DNA of 38,084 bases from a virus. Location of the stretch: positions 1 through 38,084 of the IMG/VR virus record IMGVR_UViG_3300008050_000115; one strand, 5' to 3'. Made by a program: the position numbers and the translations under genes. Every line of letters begins with the position of its first letter. Within the stretch, counting starts at the first letter, position 1. This document shows positions 24,414 to 31,525 of this stretch, one piece after another. The notes beneath the pieces are model-generated. The model did not search any database and was not told the origin of the DNA. It saw only the letters and a program-made list of their open reading frames with translations.

Positions 24414-24796
24414 GAAAGTTCGTCCATAACATAAGGGACGTTCTCGTGTTTTCCGACAGTGAGCTTCTCGAACTGGTGCTTTGTTTGGTGCTTATAATCG
24501 TGAACCCCACGCATTACGCCGAGTTGTGCGTCCCACATGGTTGGTGCGCATTGGGCGTGGTTGCCGCGCTAAGCATTTTGTGGGGTCTTGGGCGCCGAAA
24601 CATAAGAGCCCGGGAAACCGGTTTGTTGTTGGCGCTCGTTAATCTAACGGCGCTGAACTTTATCGAGTTTCGTCACTATCATATTGATGCAGGTCATGTA
24701 TTACAGAACTTCGTAATCGGATACATCTGGTGGAGGGTCGGTCGACAGAGAATGATAAGGGAAATTAGGGGGAGATGTAATCGTGGAACAAAGTGA
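24410..24796 (+). CDS. Putative holin, multi-span membrane protein
   Basis: 128 residues from TTG 24410, overlapping the amidase stop (TTGA), with GGAG five bases upstream. Three or four hydrophobic helices are visible: LLELVLCLVLIIVNPTHYA, GWCALGVVAALSILWGLG, ETGLLLALVNLTALNFIEF and VLQNFVIGYIWWRVG. The C-terminal tail is basic (RQRMIREIRGRCNRGTK). Small size, membrane spans, basic tail and direct coupling to an endolysin fit a holin. No family match is recognised, so the assignment rests on context. Confidence 0.55.
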   Translation: MRKFVHNIRDVLVFSDSELLELVLCLVLIIVNPTHYAELCVPHGWCALGVVAALSILWGLGRRNIRARETGLLLALVNLTALNFIEFRHYHIDAGHVLQNFVIGYIWWRVGRQRMIREIRGRCNRGTK

Positions 24797-25136
24797 TATC
24801 ATAACTCTTTTGATCGCCGTCATTGGAACGTTAGGTGGTGCCTCCGCTTGGCAGTATTATCAGAAAAAGCTGGAGCTCAAAAACGCCGAACAGGAAAAAG
24901 AGCGTGAACAAAAATACATTTATAGAGACGACTTAAGGGAAAGGGTTGCTGTTTTGGAAAGTAAGCTAGAGGGATCTCGAAAAGATCGAGACGACTTGAT
25001 GGAAAAGCTTAGAACTTTATCGGAAGAGACTGCTGCGCTTAGGGTGGAAGTCCAGTATCTCCGAGAAGAAAGGGAAAAGCTACAACGAACTGTTGATAAG
25101 CTAACTGAAAAACTCACGCAAGCAAACGAGAGCTAA
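24783..25136 (+). CDS. Membrane-anchored coiled-coil protein (possible i-spanin)
   Basis: 117 residues from GTG 24783 (GGGGGAG eight bases upstream), overlapping the previous gene by 14 bases. One N-terminal membrane helix, IITLLIAVIGTLGGASAWQYY, is followed by about 90 residues of continuous charged coiled coil with heptads (ERVAVLESKLEGSRKDRDDL, AALRVEVQYLREEREKLQ). This is the layout of Rz-type inner-membrane spanins, which span the periplasm in the last step of Gram-negative lysis. No outer-membrane lipoprotein partner with a lipobox was found nearby, so a holin-regulating protein is an alternative. Confidence 0.55.
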   Translation: MEQSDIITLLIAVIGTLGGASAWQYYQKKLELKNAEQEKEREQKYIYRDDLRERVAVLESKLEGSRKDRDDLMEKLRTLSEETAALRVEVQYLREEREKLQRTVDKLTEKLTQANES

Positions 25137-25561
25137 TGGTAAAGTACTTACAAATCGTGGCTATAGCTATCTTTCTAAACCTAGGCTTGTCGTACGTTCA
25201 AAAACTATTCGTGACAAGCTCGGAAGCGTCCGAGGCGATTGCTACGTTTCTTGAGTCGGCTCCAACGTTTGCCATCATCCTCTTTTATTTATTGACGATT
25301 ATCGTGGTACCGTTTTTCGAAGAAGTCATTTTTCGTGGCTTGTTGTGGAAAGCGATCGCCTATTTTTGGAACGACAAAGCTGCGGCGATTTTGACGGCGA
25401 TTGCTTTTTCCTTCTTACACTCTGCGGACGCGGCGTTTTTTTTACTGCCTTTCGCCGTATATTTGAGTTACTTGAGGTATACTGAAGGGAACATAAAGCC
25501 CGGGGTCGTTGCACACATCTGCTTCAACGGCGTCGGTCTCTTACTCCCAAGGTTATTGTGA
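25136..25561 (+). CDS. CPBP (CAAX/Abi-type) intramembrane metalloprotease
   Basis: 141 residues, starting at TAATG overlap. All three catalytic motifs of the CPBP family are intact: E62-E63-x-x-x-R67 in FEEVIFRGLLW, F91-x-x-x-H95 in FSFLH, and H127-x-x-x-N131 in HICFNGVG. Four to five membrane helices are visible (6-20, 45-60, 83-95, 98-112, 122-138). The family includes Rce1 and bacterial Abi proteins that cleave membrane-bound peptides or confer bacteriocin immunity. It is shorter than most members but complete in motifs. Its position after the lysis genes suggests it acts on a membrane lysis or immunity factor, which is inference. Confidence 0.8.
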   Translation: MVKYLQIVAIAIFLNLGLSYVQKLFVTSSEASEAIATFLESAPTFAIILFYLLTIIVVPFFEEVIFRGLLWKAIAYFWNDKAAAILTAIAFSFLHSADAAFFLLPFAVYLSYLRYTEGNIKPGVVAHICFNGVGLLLPRLL

Positions 25562-25755
25562 AATACGTTGCACCGCTTTCACCATACGGTCTGATTCAAG
25601 AACATTATCCCGGTGACGAATACAGGGTGCTCGTCTGTTGTCAGTTACTCAATCAAACGAGTCGAAAGCGACTGGAGGCGAAACCGGAGGATCGCGCGTT
25701 AAACCACTATCGCAGTTGGCACATGCGAGAGGTGTATCTCAAGAATGCAACATGA
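25558..25755 (+). CDS. Internally deleted MBD4/EndoIII-like DNA glycosylase homologue
   Basis: 65 residues from GTG 25558, overlapping the previous stop (GTGA), with AAGG upstream. Residues 7-37 match the beginning of the MBD4/HhH-GPD fold (SPYGLIQEHYPGDEYRVLV, then LLNQTSRK). Residues 41-60 match its very end (KPEDRALNHYRSWHMREVY; compare HPEDHKLNKYHDW in human MBD4). The roughly 90 residues that normally lie between, holding the helix-hairpin-helix, are absent in frame. D45 aligns with the catalytic Asp of MBD4. The gene remains open and coupled to both neighbours, so it looks maintained rather than decayed. Without the hairpin it should not excise bases normally. Confidence 0.6.
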   Translation: MKYVAPLSPYGLIQEHYPGDEYRVLVCCQLLNQTSRKRLEAKPEDRALNHYRSWHMREVYLKNAT

Positions 25756-26134
25756 ACAGCATGATAGTGCCGAAGCACTTGCAAAAAGATGTTCAAATCG
25801 AACACTGGAAAAGGTTGAGATCGCACATAGCAATAACCCTATGGGCTATCATGATTTTTGTAAATCGTTACCTTGTAAGGTGATTGGTGTAGGCGTTCAC
25901 CACGATACTATCTTTTGGATTTTGGATGGCGATTTTTCGATTTGGCTTAAGCCATCGACGACGAGTAGTTGGAAGGAAAAATCGACGAATTGTACCAGAA
26001 TAAAAATGATGATGAATGATGGTCTAGTGTGTTATGATGATGCGCAAGGTTTTTCGATAGGGATTCTAGAGTTCGTTTATGGTAGCTCGTCTACCATTGA
26101 GAGACTACGATCTTTAAGAGATCAATCGAAATAA
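25745..26134 (+). CDS. Fpg/Nei N-domain-like protein, catalytic residues absent
   Basis: 129 residues, ATG 25745 with GAGAGGTG upstream, overlapping the previous gene by 11 bases. The order of elements is that of the Fpg N-terminal beta-sandwich: AEALAKRCSNRTLEKVEI, SLPCKVIGVGVHHDTIFWIL, DFSIWLKPSTTSSW, RIKMMMNDGLVCYDDAQGFSIGILEFV. The N-terminal Pro-Glu catalytic start is replaced by MQHEQ, the conserved Lys after the first strand pair is missing (VHHDT), and the H2TH and zinc-finger parts are absent. It is therefore unlikely to be an active glycosylase. It could bind damaged or modified DNA or block repair. The similarity is by eye. Confidence 0.5.
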   Translation: MQHEQHDSAEALAKRCSNRTLEKVEIAHSNNPMGYHDFCKSLPCKVIGVGVHHDTIFWILDGDFSIWLKPSTTSSWKEKSTNCTRIKMMMNDGLVCYDDAQGFSIGILEFVYGSSSTIERLRSLRDQSK

Positions 26135-26138
26135 ACGG

Positions 26139-26167
26139 TGAACAAACTTACGTTTCGAAACTACAAT
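26139..26167 (+). promoter_or_regulatory. Possible promoter with an overlapping palindrome
   Basis: TGAACA (26139-26144, 4 of 6) and TACAAT (26162-26167, 5 of 6) are 17 bases apart in the 56-base gap after the Fpg-like gene. The perfect palindrome GTTTCGAAAC (26152-26161) fills the spacer and would be a natural operator. The next gene has a strong ribosome site (AAGGAG). Confidence 0.3.
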
Positions 26168-26190
26168 AGAACTGCTTAAAAGGAGAAAGA

Positions 26191-26421
26191 ATGTCTAATA
26201 ATGACACTATCACGTTGGGTGATCCAACAATCGCAGAAATAGCGCGTCTTTTGCAATTGGCTATTTTGTCAGGGACGGACGTGACGGATCACCTTCGCAC
26301 ACTTAAATTGGTCGTCGAAGATAGCATCGCGTATCCTCACCCGGATTTCGTTGAGCATCTTGAGGCGACCATTAATAGGATGGCGCAAGAGGCGGCGCAG
26401 CTAAGCGTCGAACTTACGTAG
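26191..26421 (+). CDS. Small conserved-type phage protein of unknown function
   Basis: 76 residues with a strong ribosome site (AAAGGAG) upstream. The sequence is helical and acidic: TITLGDPTIAEIARLLQLAI, LSGTDVTDHLRTLKLVVED, then FVEHLEATINRMAQEAAQL. The GDPTIAEIARLLQ...TDVTDHLR pattern reminds me of small proteins common in T4-like marine phages, but no function is known to me. It is the first gene after a possible promoter. Confidence 0.65.
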   Translation: MSNNDTITLGDPTIAEIARLLQLAILSGTDVTDHLRTLKLVVEDSIAYPHPDFVEHLEATINRMAQEAAQLSVELT

Positions 26422-26469
26422 TCTCGCTTTTCCCGTGAGGCTTATCGTAACATACATCGAATGAGATAC

Positions 26470-26498
26470 TCGTGATCTTCGGTTTCGTAAGATCACGA
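26470..26498 (+). promoter_or_regulatory. Ten-base-pair intergenic hairpin
   Basis: TCGTGATCTT and AAGATCACGA form a perfect 10-bp stem around the 9-base loop CGGTTTCGT, in the 96-base gap between the genes at 26191 and 26518. No T-run follows. It could be an mRNA processing or stabilising element or a protein-binding inverted repeat. The ribosome site of the next gene (GAGGG) lies just outside it. Confidence 0.5.
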
Positions 26499-26517
26499 AC
26501 CGATGTGAGGGCCAGAG

Positions 26518-26778
26518 ATGGCTAGTCTTTTTACATCAGGCTCGATTATTCGTTGCGTTAATTCGTGCTCCGTGGTCGAGGTGATTGATAACCAGAGGTT
26601 GTTACCTCACATGGGTCGTGTTCCGTGGGTTGTATTTCTTGAGCCAGGGGAAGTAAGCTTGGTACTCGATATGGCGTTGTGTGAGGCGCTACTACTAATA
26701 GGCAATAAAGTTTTTGCTTTCGATCGTCAAAACCGCCCAATGCAAGATTGTTTCGAGGTGTTAAATGCCACTCAGTGA
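26518..26778 (+). CDS. Small unknown protein
   Basis: 86 residues with GTGAGGG upstream of the ATG. It begins MASLFTSGSIIRCVNSCSVVEV and alternates short beta strands (WVVFLEPGEVSLVLD) with a helix (MALCEALLLIGNKVFAFD). It has four cysteines. It resembles a small beta-barrel, but no family is recognised. Its end overlaps the next gene by 14 bases. Confidence 0.55.
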   Translation: MASLFTSGSIIRCVNSCSVVEVIDNQRLLPHMGRVPWVVFLEPGEVSLVLDMALCEALLLIGNKVFAFDRQNRPMQDCFEVLNATQ

Positions 26779-26995
26779 AGCGCGCGCTAAAATCATTCGG
26801 GAGAATATTGCTACAGCGGGCGCAGAGCTTGAGGGTAAACTCCCTCCATCGCCACATCACGCGACGCGCAATCCTTATGCGCATTTGTATAAGTGTATTA
26901 AAAACAAGATGGGAAAAAGTTATAAAGAATGTAGTGACGACGATTTCGAGCAAATTATCGAGTTGATCGATTACTGTCGACAAAACCCGTTTTAG
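26765..26995 (+). CDS. Small unknown protein with RNPYAHLYKCIK motif
   Basis: 76 residues, ATG 26765 after GAGGTG inside the upstream gene. The middle (ATRNPYAHLYKCIKNKMGKSYKECSDDDFEQ) is a compact, conserved-looking helical segment, then IIELIDYCRQNPF. I do not recognise the family. It directly precedes the NTP pyrophosphatase gene and appears to be in the same operon. Confidence 0.55.
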   Translation: MPLSEARAKIIRENIATAGAELEGKLPPSPHHATRNPYAHLYKCIKNKMGKSYKECSDDDFEQIIELIDYCRQNPF

Positions 26996-27003
26996 GAGAA
27001 AAA

Positions 27004-27420
27004 ATGAACGGACCCGCAGATATGCTTGAGCGTATGTTCAAATTACGTGAACAGTTTATGAACGATCTTAGAGAAAATGACGAGACTTGTTATCCAGAGT
27101 GGCCCGTTGATATACGAAAGCGCGAAAACCAACAGGCGCTTCGAGAAACAACCCTTCGGGGAGTTGAGGAACTTTTCGAAGCCCTCCAGCATCTAAAAAA
27201 CTGGAAGACGCATCGCTCCGATACCAACGAGGATTTTGATAGGGCGGCGTTCCTTGAAGAGATGGTCGACGCCGTCAATTATTTCTTTGCTGTGCTCATC
27301 TTACTTGGAATCGACGAGAAAGAATTATTCGATTCGTATGTGAAAAAACACGAGATTATTATACAACGCCTTGAAAATAAAGCGAAAAAACGAGATAATC
27401 CTAAGTGGGAGGACAATTGA
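27004..27420 (+). CDS. All-alpha NTP pyrophosphatase (dimeric dUTPase/dCTPase type, MazG superfamily)
   Basis: 138 residues with AGGAGA upstream. The metal-binding helices are TTLRGVEELFEALQHLKNW (E-E-x-x-E type, about 42-60) and FLEEMVDAVNYFFAVLILLG (E-E-x-x-D, about 80-100), the signature of dimeric dUTPases and MazG proteins. The family hydrolyses dUTP, dCTP or related triphosphates to the monophosphate. T4 gp56, a dCTPase-dUTPase, belongs to this fold and clears dCTP so that modified cytosine can be used. The thymidylate-synthase-like genes downstream fit that role, but the substrate cannot be read from sequence. Confidence 0.75.
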   Translation: MNGPADMLERMFKLREQFMNDLRENDETCYPEWPVDIRKRENQQALRETTLRGVEELFEALQHLKNWKTHRSDTNEDFDRAAFLEEMVDAVNYFFAVLILLGIDEKELFDSYVKKHEIIIQRLENKAKKRDNPKWEDN

Positions 27421-30400
27421 GTAAGCTAACGCCTAAGCGCTTTACAGGTTTACATGCCCACTCTGGGTTTTCTACGTTTGATGGACTTGGGTACCCGCAA
27501 GAACACATCGACTATATTTTGGAAAACGGTATGAACGCGTGGGCGTTAACGGAACACGGTCACATGAATTCGTTTGGTCACGCCTATTTCCACTCACAAA
27601 AGCTTCGAAAAAAAGGAATAGACTTTAAGTTCATTCCAGGCTGCGAAATGTATGTGCATCCGGACTTGGACGTTTGGCGCCTAGATCACCAGATTTCGGC
27701 CGCGGCGAAAAAAGGTGATAAGGATGCGATTCGTACGCTTCGCGAACAGCGAGAAAAGATTGTTACGCCCCTCACCGCTCTCGTTGACGCAGACGATGAC
27801 ATCGTGGGTATTGAGGTCGACCGTGAAGGATTTACCGTAGAAAACGAGGAAGAGTCGAAGTCGGGTAAGTTTTACGATCCCGTTAAGAGACGACATCACT
27901 TAGTCGTATTGCCACGCACCCCAGAAGGACTGAATAGACTTTTTCATCTGGTATCGAGAGGGTACTCGGAAGGGTTTTATCGCTTTCCTCGCGTGGATTA
28001 TAAGATGCTTAAGGAGGCGTCCGAAGGCGGTCACCTACTTGTTTCTACAGCATGTATCGGTGGTCCCGCTGCGTACGAGGTGTTTAAGCATTTACAGAAC
28101 GTCGAGTTTGATCACCTAAGCGCGAATCTATACGATACCCCGGGCCTGAGTGAAAAGGTTCTTCGCGGGATCGGAAACGTTTACGACCGTTTGACGAATG
28201 CCGTCGGTCGGGACGCGGCGTTTCTAGAACTACAGTTTAACCGACTCCCAGCTCAGCATCTTGTCAATCGAGCACTTCTTGATTTCGCCAAGCAAAATGG
28301 GGTCGAAGATAAACTCATTGTAACGTGTGATAGCCATTATTCCAGACCGGAGCACTGGCGTGAACGGGAGATTTACAAGAACCTGGGGTGGTTGAACTAT
28401 CGTGATATGGATCCAGATAAACTTCCTACTTCGCGTGATGATTTAAAGTGTGAGCTTTACCCGAAGAACGCAAAGCAGATTTGGGAAACTTATCAAGATC
28501 AAAAGCACAATTACGATTTTTATGACGACGCAGTCGTTTGCGACGCCGTCGAAAGAACTTACGATATCGCACACCACATGATTGGTGACATACATCCAGA
28601 CACCAGCATGAAACTTCCGGACTACGTTGTTCCGGAAAACATGACTGAAGACGACGCGTTGCTGGAGGCGTGTAAGCGTGGTCTTGTCGAGCGGGGGCTT
28701 CACAAGGATCCACAATACATCGATCGATTGAAGACCGAGCTAGTGATCATCAAGCAAAAATCTTTTTCGAAGTACTTCTTGACAATGAAGGCGATCATGG
28801 ATATCGCCCGTGATAACATGCTCATCGGTCCCGGTCGAGGTTCCGCAGCGGGTTCCTTGGTCGCATACGTGTTGGGGATCACGAACATCGATCCCATTGA
28901 GTATGGTTTGCTCTTTAGCAGATTCTTAAGCGTCCATCGCCAGGGCGCACCGGACATCGATTCGGATGTCGCCGATAGAGATCATCTCATCGATCTTTTG
29001 AAGCAAGAATTCGGCGGTGAAAACATCGTACCGATCTCGAACTACAACACGTTTAAACTCAAAAGTCTTGTGAAAGACATTTCTCGTTTCTACGGTATCC
29101 CGTTCGATGAGGCAAACCGGGCGTTGGCGCCCGTTGAAAACGACGTTAAGAAAGCTATCTTTACGCGAGGCATGGACAAAAACATGTTTGTCTTGTTGTA
29201 CGAGGATGCTTATAAACATTCGCCAACGTTTAGGGCGTTCATCGACAAGTATCCTGAGGTGGCGGGACCAATCCAGATTCTCTTTAAGCAAAACAAGTCG
29301 CTTGGTAAGCACGCGGGTGGTTGCATCATTTCCGAACGTATAGCCGAGCGTATGCCACTCATTCGCGCGAAAGGCGAGATGCAAACCCCCTGGGTGGAGG
29401 GTATGAACTATAAGCACCTCGAGTCGCTAGGGTGGATTAAGTTTGATTTGCTTGGGCTCGAAACGCTACGGATCATTCAGCGTACTATCGAACTCGTTTT
29501 ACAACGCAAGGAAGGTATCGAGAACCCTACGTTCGAACAAGTGCGCGACTGGTTCGATAAACACATGGATCCCAAAATCATCGACATGAACGATCAACGC
29601 GTTTACAAAAACGTGTACGAAGAAGGTCGTTTCCCAGGAGTCTTTCAGTTGGCGGGTAGAGGCGCGCGTCGGTTGTTCATGAAGGCGCAACCAAAAAATA
29701 TCATCGACATCGCGACGCTTACCTCCGTTTATCGTCCGGGTCCCCTGGCCGCGAAGGTCGATAAGTTGTATATCACGGCGAAGAGTAATCCCGACCAAGT
29801 CGATTATGGTCACCCTCTTATCAAAGAGGTTCTAGAATCGACGTATGGTATGATTATTTTCCAAGAGCAGATCATGCAACTGTGTTCCGTGGTCGCTGGT
29901 TTCCCCGAGGAAGATACCGATCAGGTTCGTCGCGGGTTGCTTAAGCGTAAGGCGTCCGAGAAAGAGGCCAATCTCGAGTCTGCGAGAAAGCTCCAGAAGC
30001 GATTCGTGGGGGGATCGGTGAGTAACGGCGTACCCAGAAAGATCGCGAGTGATCTGTACGAAAAGATTCTTTACTTTGCTGGTTACGGGTTCAACAAGGC
30101 TCACGCTGTTTCGTATGCTGTCGATTCATATTATTGCGCTTGGCTTCTGACTCACTACGAGGAAGAATGGTTGTGTGCCTACCTCGAGGCTTCGTCCAGT
30201 AACCCTAAAAAACGAGCTAAGGCGATTGGCGAGCTTAAGGGTTTGGGTTACGAAGTTGTACCGATTGATGTCAATTACGCGTCGACGTCCTGGACTATCT
30301 TACCCGGTAAGAAGTTTATGCCATCCTTCTTGGCGTGTAAGGCGGTGGGCACCGCGGCTGCACGTGAGATAGTTGCGAGTCGACCGTATACGTGCATTGA

Positions 30401-31031
30401 AGATCTACTGTGGAATGAGGATGGCACGTGGAAACATAAGAAATTCAACAAGGGTGCCATGGCCGCGCTTATCAAGGCGCGGGCGTTTGATTCGTTGGGC
30501 GTCGTTGGTCAGGATTGCGTGTTCGAAAACTACCGACAGTTTTATGACGTTGTAATCGATAACTACGCGGACCTGCGTAAGCGCAAGAAGACCGACCCCG
30601 GGTTTGCGCAACGTGTGTTACGAGAAGCAAGTCTCGAAGCCAAGGACTCTCCGGGGTGGACGCCGGCCGAGATCGCGACGAATTACACCGGTCTTTTCGG
30701 GGCATTTAGCGCGTTAGACATAGTCAAACCCGCGCTAATCGAAAGATTACGCGAAAAAGGAATTATGTCCATTGATGACGTGACGACGGAGAATGACGTT
30801 TACTGGTTCATCGTATGTAAGGCTACACCGAAAAAAACCAAGCGTGGTAGTCCTTACTTGCTACTAGAAGTCATTGGCGAGTCTGGTATGCAAAGACGAA
30901 TGTTTTGTTGGGGGTGGGACGGTCAGACAAACGTGCCTCCATACTCATTCGCTTACTCGGAAGCTAAAACGAATGATTTCGGTACGGCAACGAAGTGGAA
31001 GCGTATGAAGTATCGATCGTTGGGGGCATAG
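27417..31031 (+). CDS. dnaE: DNA polymerase III alpha subunit (family C)
   Basis: 1204 residues from TTG 27417, chosen because GGGAGG lies four to five bases upstream and the start overlaps the preceding stop (TTGA); GTG 27405 would put the ribosome site inside the coding region. The PHP domain comes first (LHAHSGFSTFDGL, ALTEHGHM, IPGCEMYV, VTCDSHY), with metal ligands apparently kept, so it may proofread. The polymerase core has GPGRGSAAGSLVAYVLGI, the catalytic pair in APDIDSDVADRD and the third Asp in KFDLLGLETL. Later segments match DnaE fingers (YRPGPLAAKVDKLY, GFNKAHAVSYAVDSYY) and a C-terminal OB fold. It is probably the main replicase. An extra stretch of about 60 residues lies in the PHP domain. 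Confidence 0.92.
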   Translation: MSKLTPKRFTGLHAHSGFSTFDGLGYPQEHIDYILENGMNAWALTEHGHMNSFGHAYFHSQKLRKKGIDFKFIPGCEMYVHPDLDVWRLDHQISAAAKKGDKDAIRTLREQREKIVTPLTALVDADDDIVGIEVDREGFTVENEEESKSGKFYDPVKRRHHLVVLPRTPEGLNRLFHLVSRGYSEGFYRFPRVDYKMLKEASEGGHLLVSTACIGGPAAYEVFKHLQNVEFDHLSANLYDTPGLSEKVLRGIGNVYDRLTNAVGRDAAFLELQFNRLPAQHLVNRALLDFAKQNGVEDKLIVTCDSHYSRPEHWREREIYKNLGWLNYRDMDPDKLPTSRDDLKCELYPKNAKQIWETYQDQKHNYDFYDDAVVCDAVERTYDIAHHMIGDIHPDTSMKLPDYVVPENMTEDDALLEACKRGLVERGLHKDPQYIDRLKTELVIIKQKSFSKYFLTMKAIMDIARDNMLIGPGRGSAAGSLVAYVLGITNIDPIEYGLLFSRFLSVHRQGAPDIDSDVADRDHLIDLLKQEFGGENIVPISNYNTFKLKSLVKDISRFYGIPFDEANRALAPVENDVKKAIFTRGMDKNMFVLLYEDAYKHSPTFRAFIDKYPEVAGPIQILFKQNKSLGKHAGGCIISERIAERMPLIRAKGEMQTPWVEGMNYKHLESLGWIKFDLLGLETLRIIQRTIELVLQRKEGIENPTFEQVRDWFDKHMDPKIIDMNDQRVYKNVYEEGRFPGVFQLAGRGARRLFMKAQPKNIIDIATLTSVYRPGPLAAKVDKLYITAKSNPDQVDYGHPLIKEVLESTYGMIIFQEQIMQLCSVVAGFPEEDTDQVRRGLLKRKASEKEANLESARKLQKRFVGGSVSNGVPRKIASDLYEKILYFAGYGFNKAHAVSYAVDSYYCAWLLTHYEEEWLCAYLEASSSNPKKRAKAIGELKGLGYEVVPIDVNYASTSWTILPGKKFMPSFLACKAVGTAAAREIVASRPYTCIEDLLWNEDGTWKHKKFNKGAMAALIKARAFDSLGVVGQDCVFENYRQFYDVVIDNYADLRKRKKTDPGFAQRVLREASLEAKDSPGWTPAEIATNYTGLFGAFSALDIVKPALIERLREKGIMSIDDVTTENDVYWFIVCKATPKKTKRGSPYLLLEVIGESGMQRRMFCWGWDGQTNVPPYSFAYSEAKTNDFGTATKWKRMKYRSLGA

Positions 31032-31525
31032 TGTTTTTTCGTGGTGTAATAGTTGAGGGCGCCGAGCAGTCTGGTAAGTCGACGTTGTGTGATCGCATTG
31101 CTAAAGAGACTGGCCTAAAAATCATTCACATGCATAAGCGATACGGTTTCGTTGATGACAAGTTCGACTATTTCGCCAGTTACTTTTATGATATTGATAG
31201 ATCACCGTTAGGTTACGTTTTCGATCGAAGTTACCTATCCGAGATCGCTTACGGCGAATATTTCCAGCGAGGAAACATCACGCCCGAAATAAGGCATAAA
31301 ATCGAAAATAAGTTTAGGGAACTGGGATATTTGTTGGTTTTGTGTCGACGAGACGCCGAATGGTTGGATCGTGATGAGACTGTCACACGTGAACAAAACG
31401 AAGCGATTAAACGCCTATTTGAGCAAGCGTTTGATAAAGCGCATATGTTCAAGGTTAGATTAAACCCTGAAGATGATAGTGAAGTTAGCGCCTTGCTTAG
31501 AAGGTTAGAGGGAACAATTCGATGA
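31031..31525 (+). CDS. P-loop deoxynucleoside monophosphate kinase (thymidylate-kinase-like)
   Basis: 164 residues from GTG 31031, which shares a base with the polymerase stop (TAGTG); an upstream in-frame start would run 36 bases into the polymerase. The P-loop is VEGAEQSGKSTLCDRI (G10 to T18). FDRSYLSEIAYGEYF (64-78) is the D-R-S/Y motif of thymidylate-type kinases, and the lid-like region is RRDAEWLDRDETVTREQ. It would phosphorylate a dNMP to the diphosphate. Given the neighbouring thymidylate-synthase homologues, a modified pyrimidine monophosphate such as hydroxymethyl-dCMP is a likely substrate, by inference. Confidence 0.75.
   Translation: MFFRGVIVEGAEQSGKSTLCDRIAKETGLKIIHMHKRYGFVDDKFDYFASYFYDIDRSPLGYVFDRSYLSEIAYGEYFQRGNITPEIRHKIENKFRELGYLLVLCRRDAEWLDRDETVTREQNEAIKRLFEQAFDKAHMFKVRLNPEDDSEVSALLRRLEGTIR

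Noticed and set aside
25638-25883. An 81-codon plus-strand frame between the two glycosylase-like genes.
   Set aside because: It overlaps both in another frame, has no ribosome site and no recognisable protein pattern.
30995-31030. An upstream start for the dNMP kinase inside the polymerase gene.
   Set aside because: The extension adds unconserved residues; GTG 31031 sits exactly at the polymerase stop with a G-rich ribosome site.
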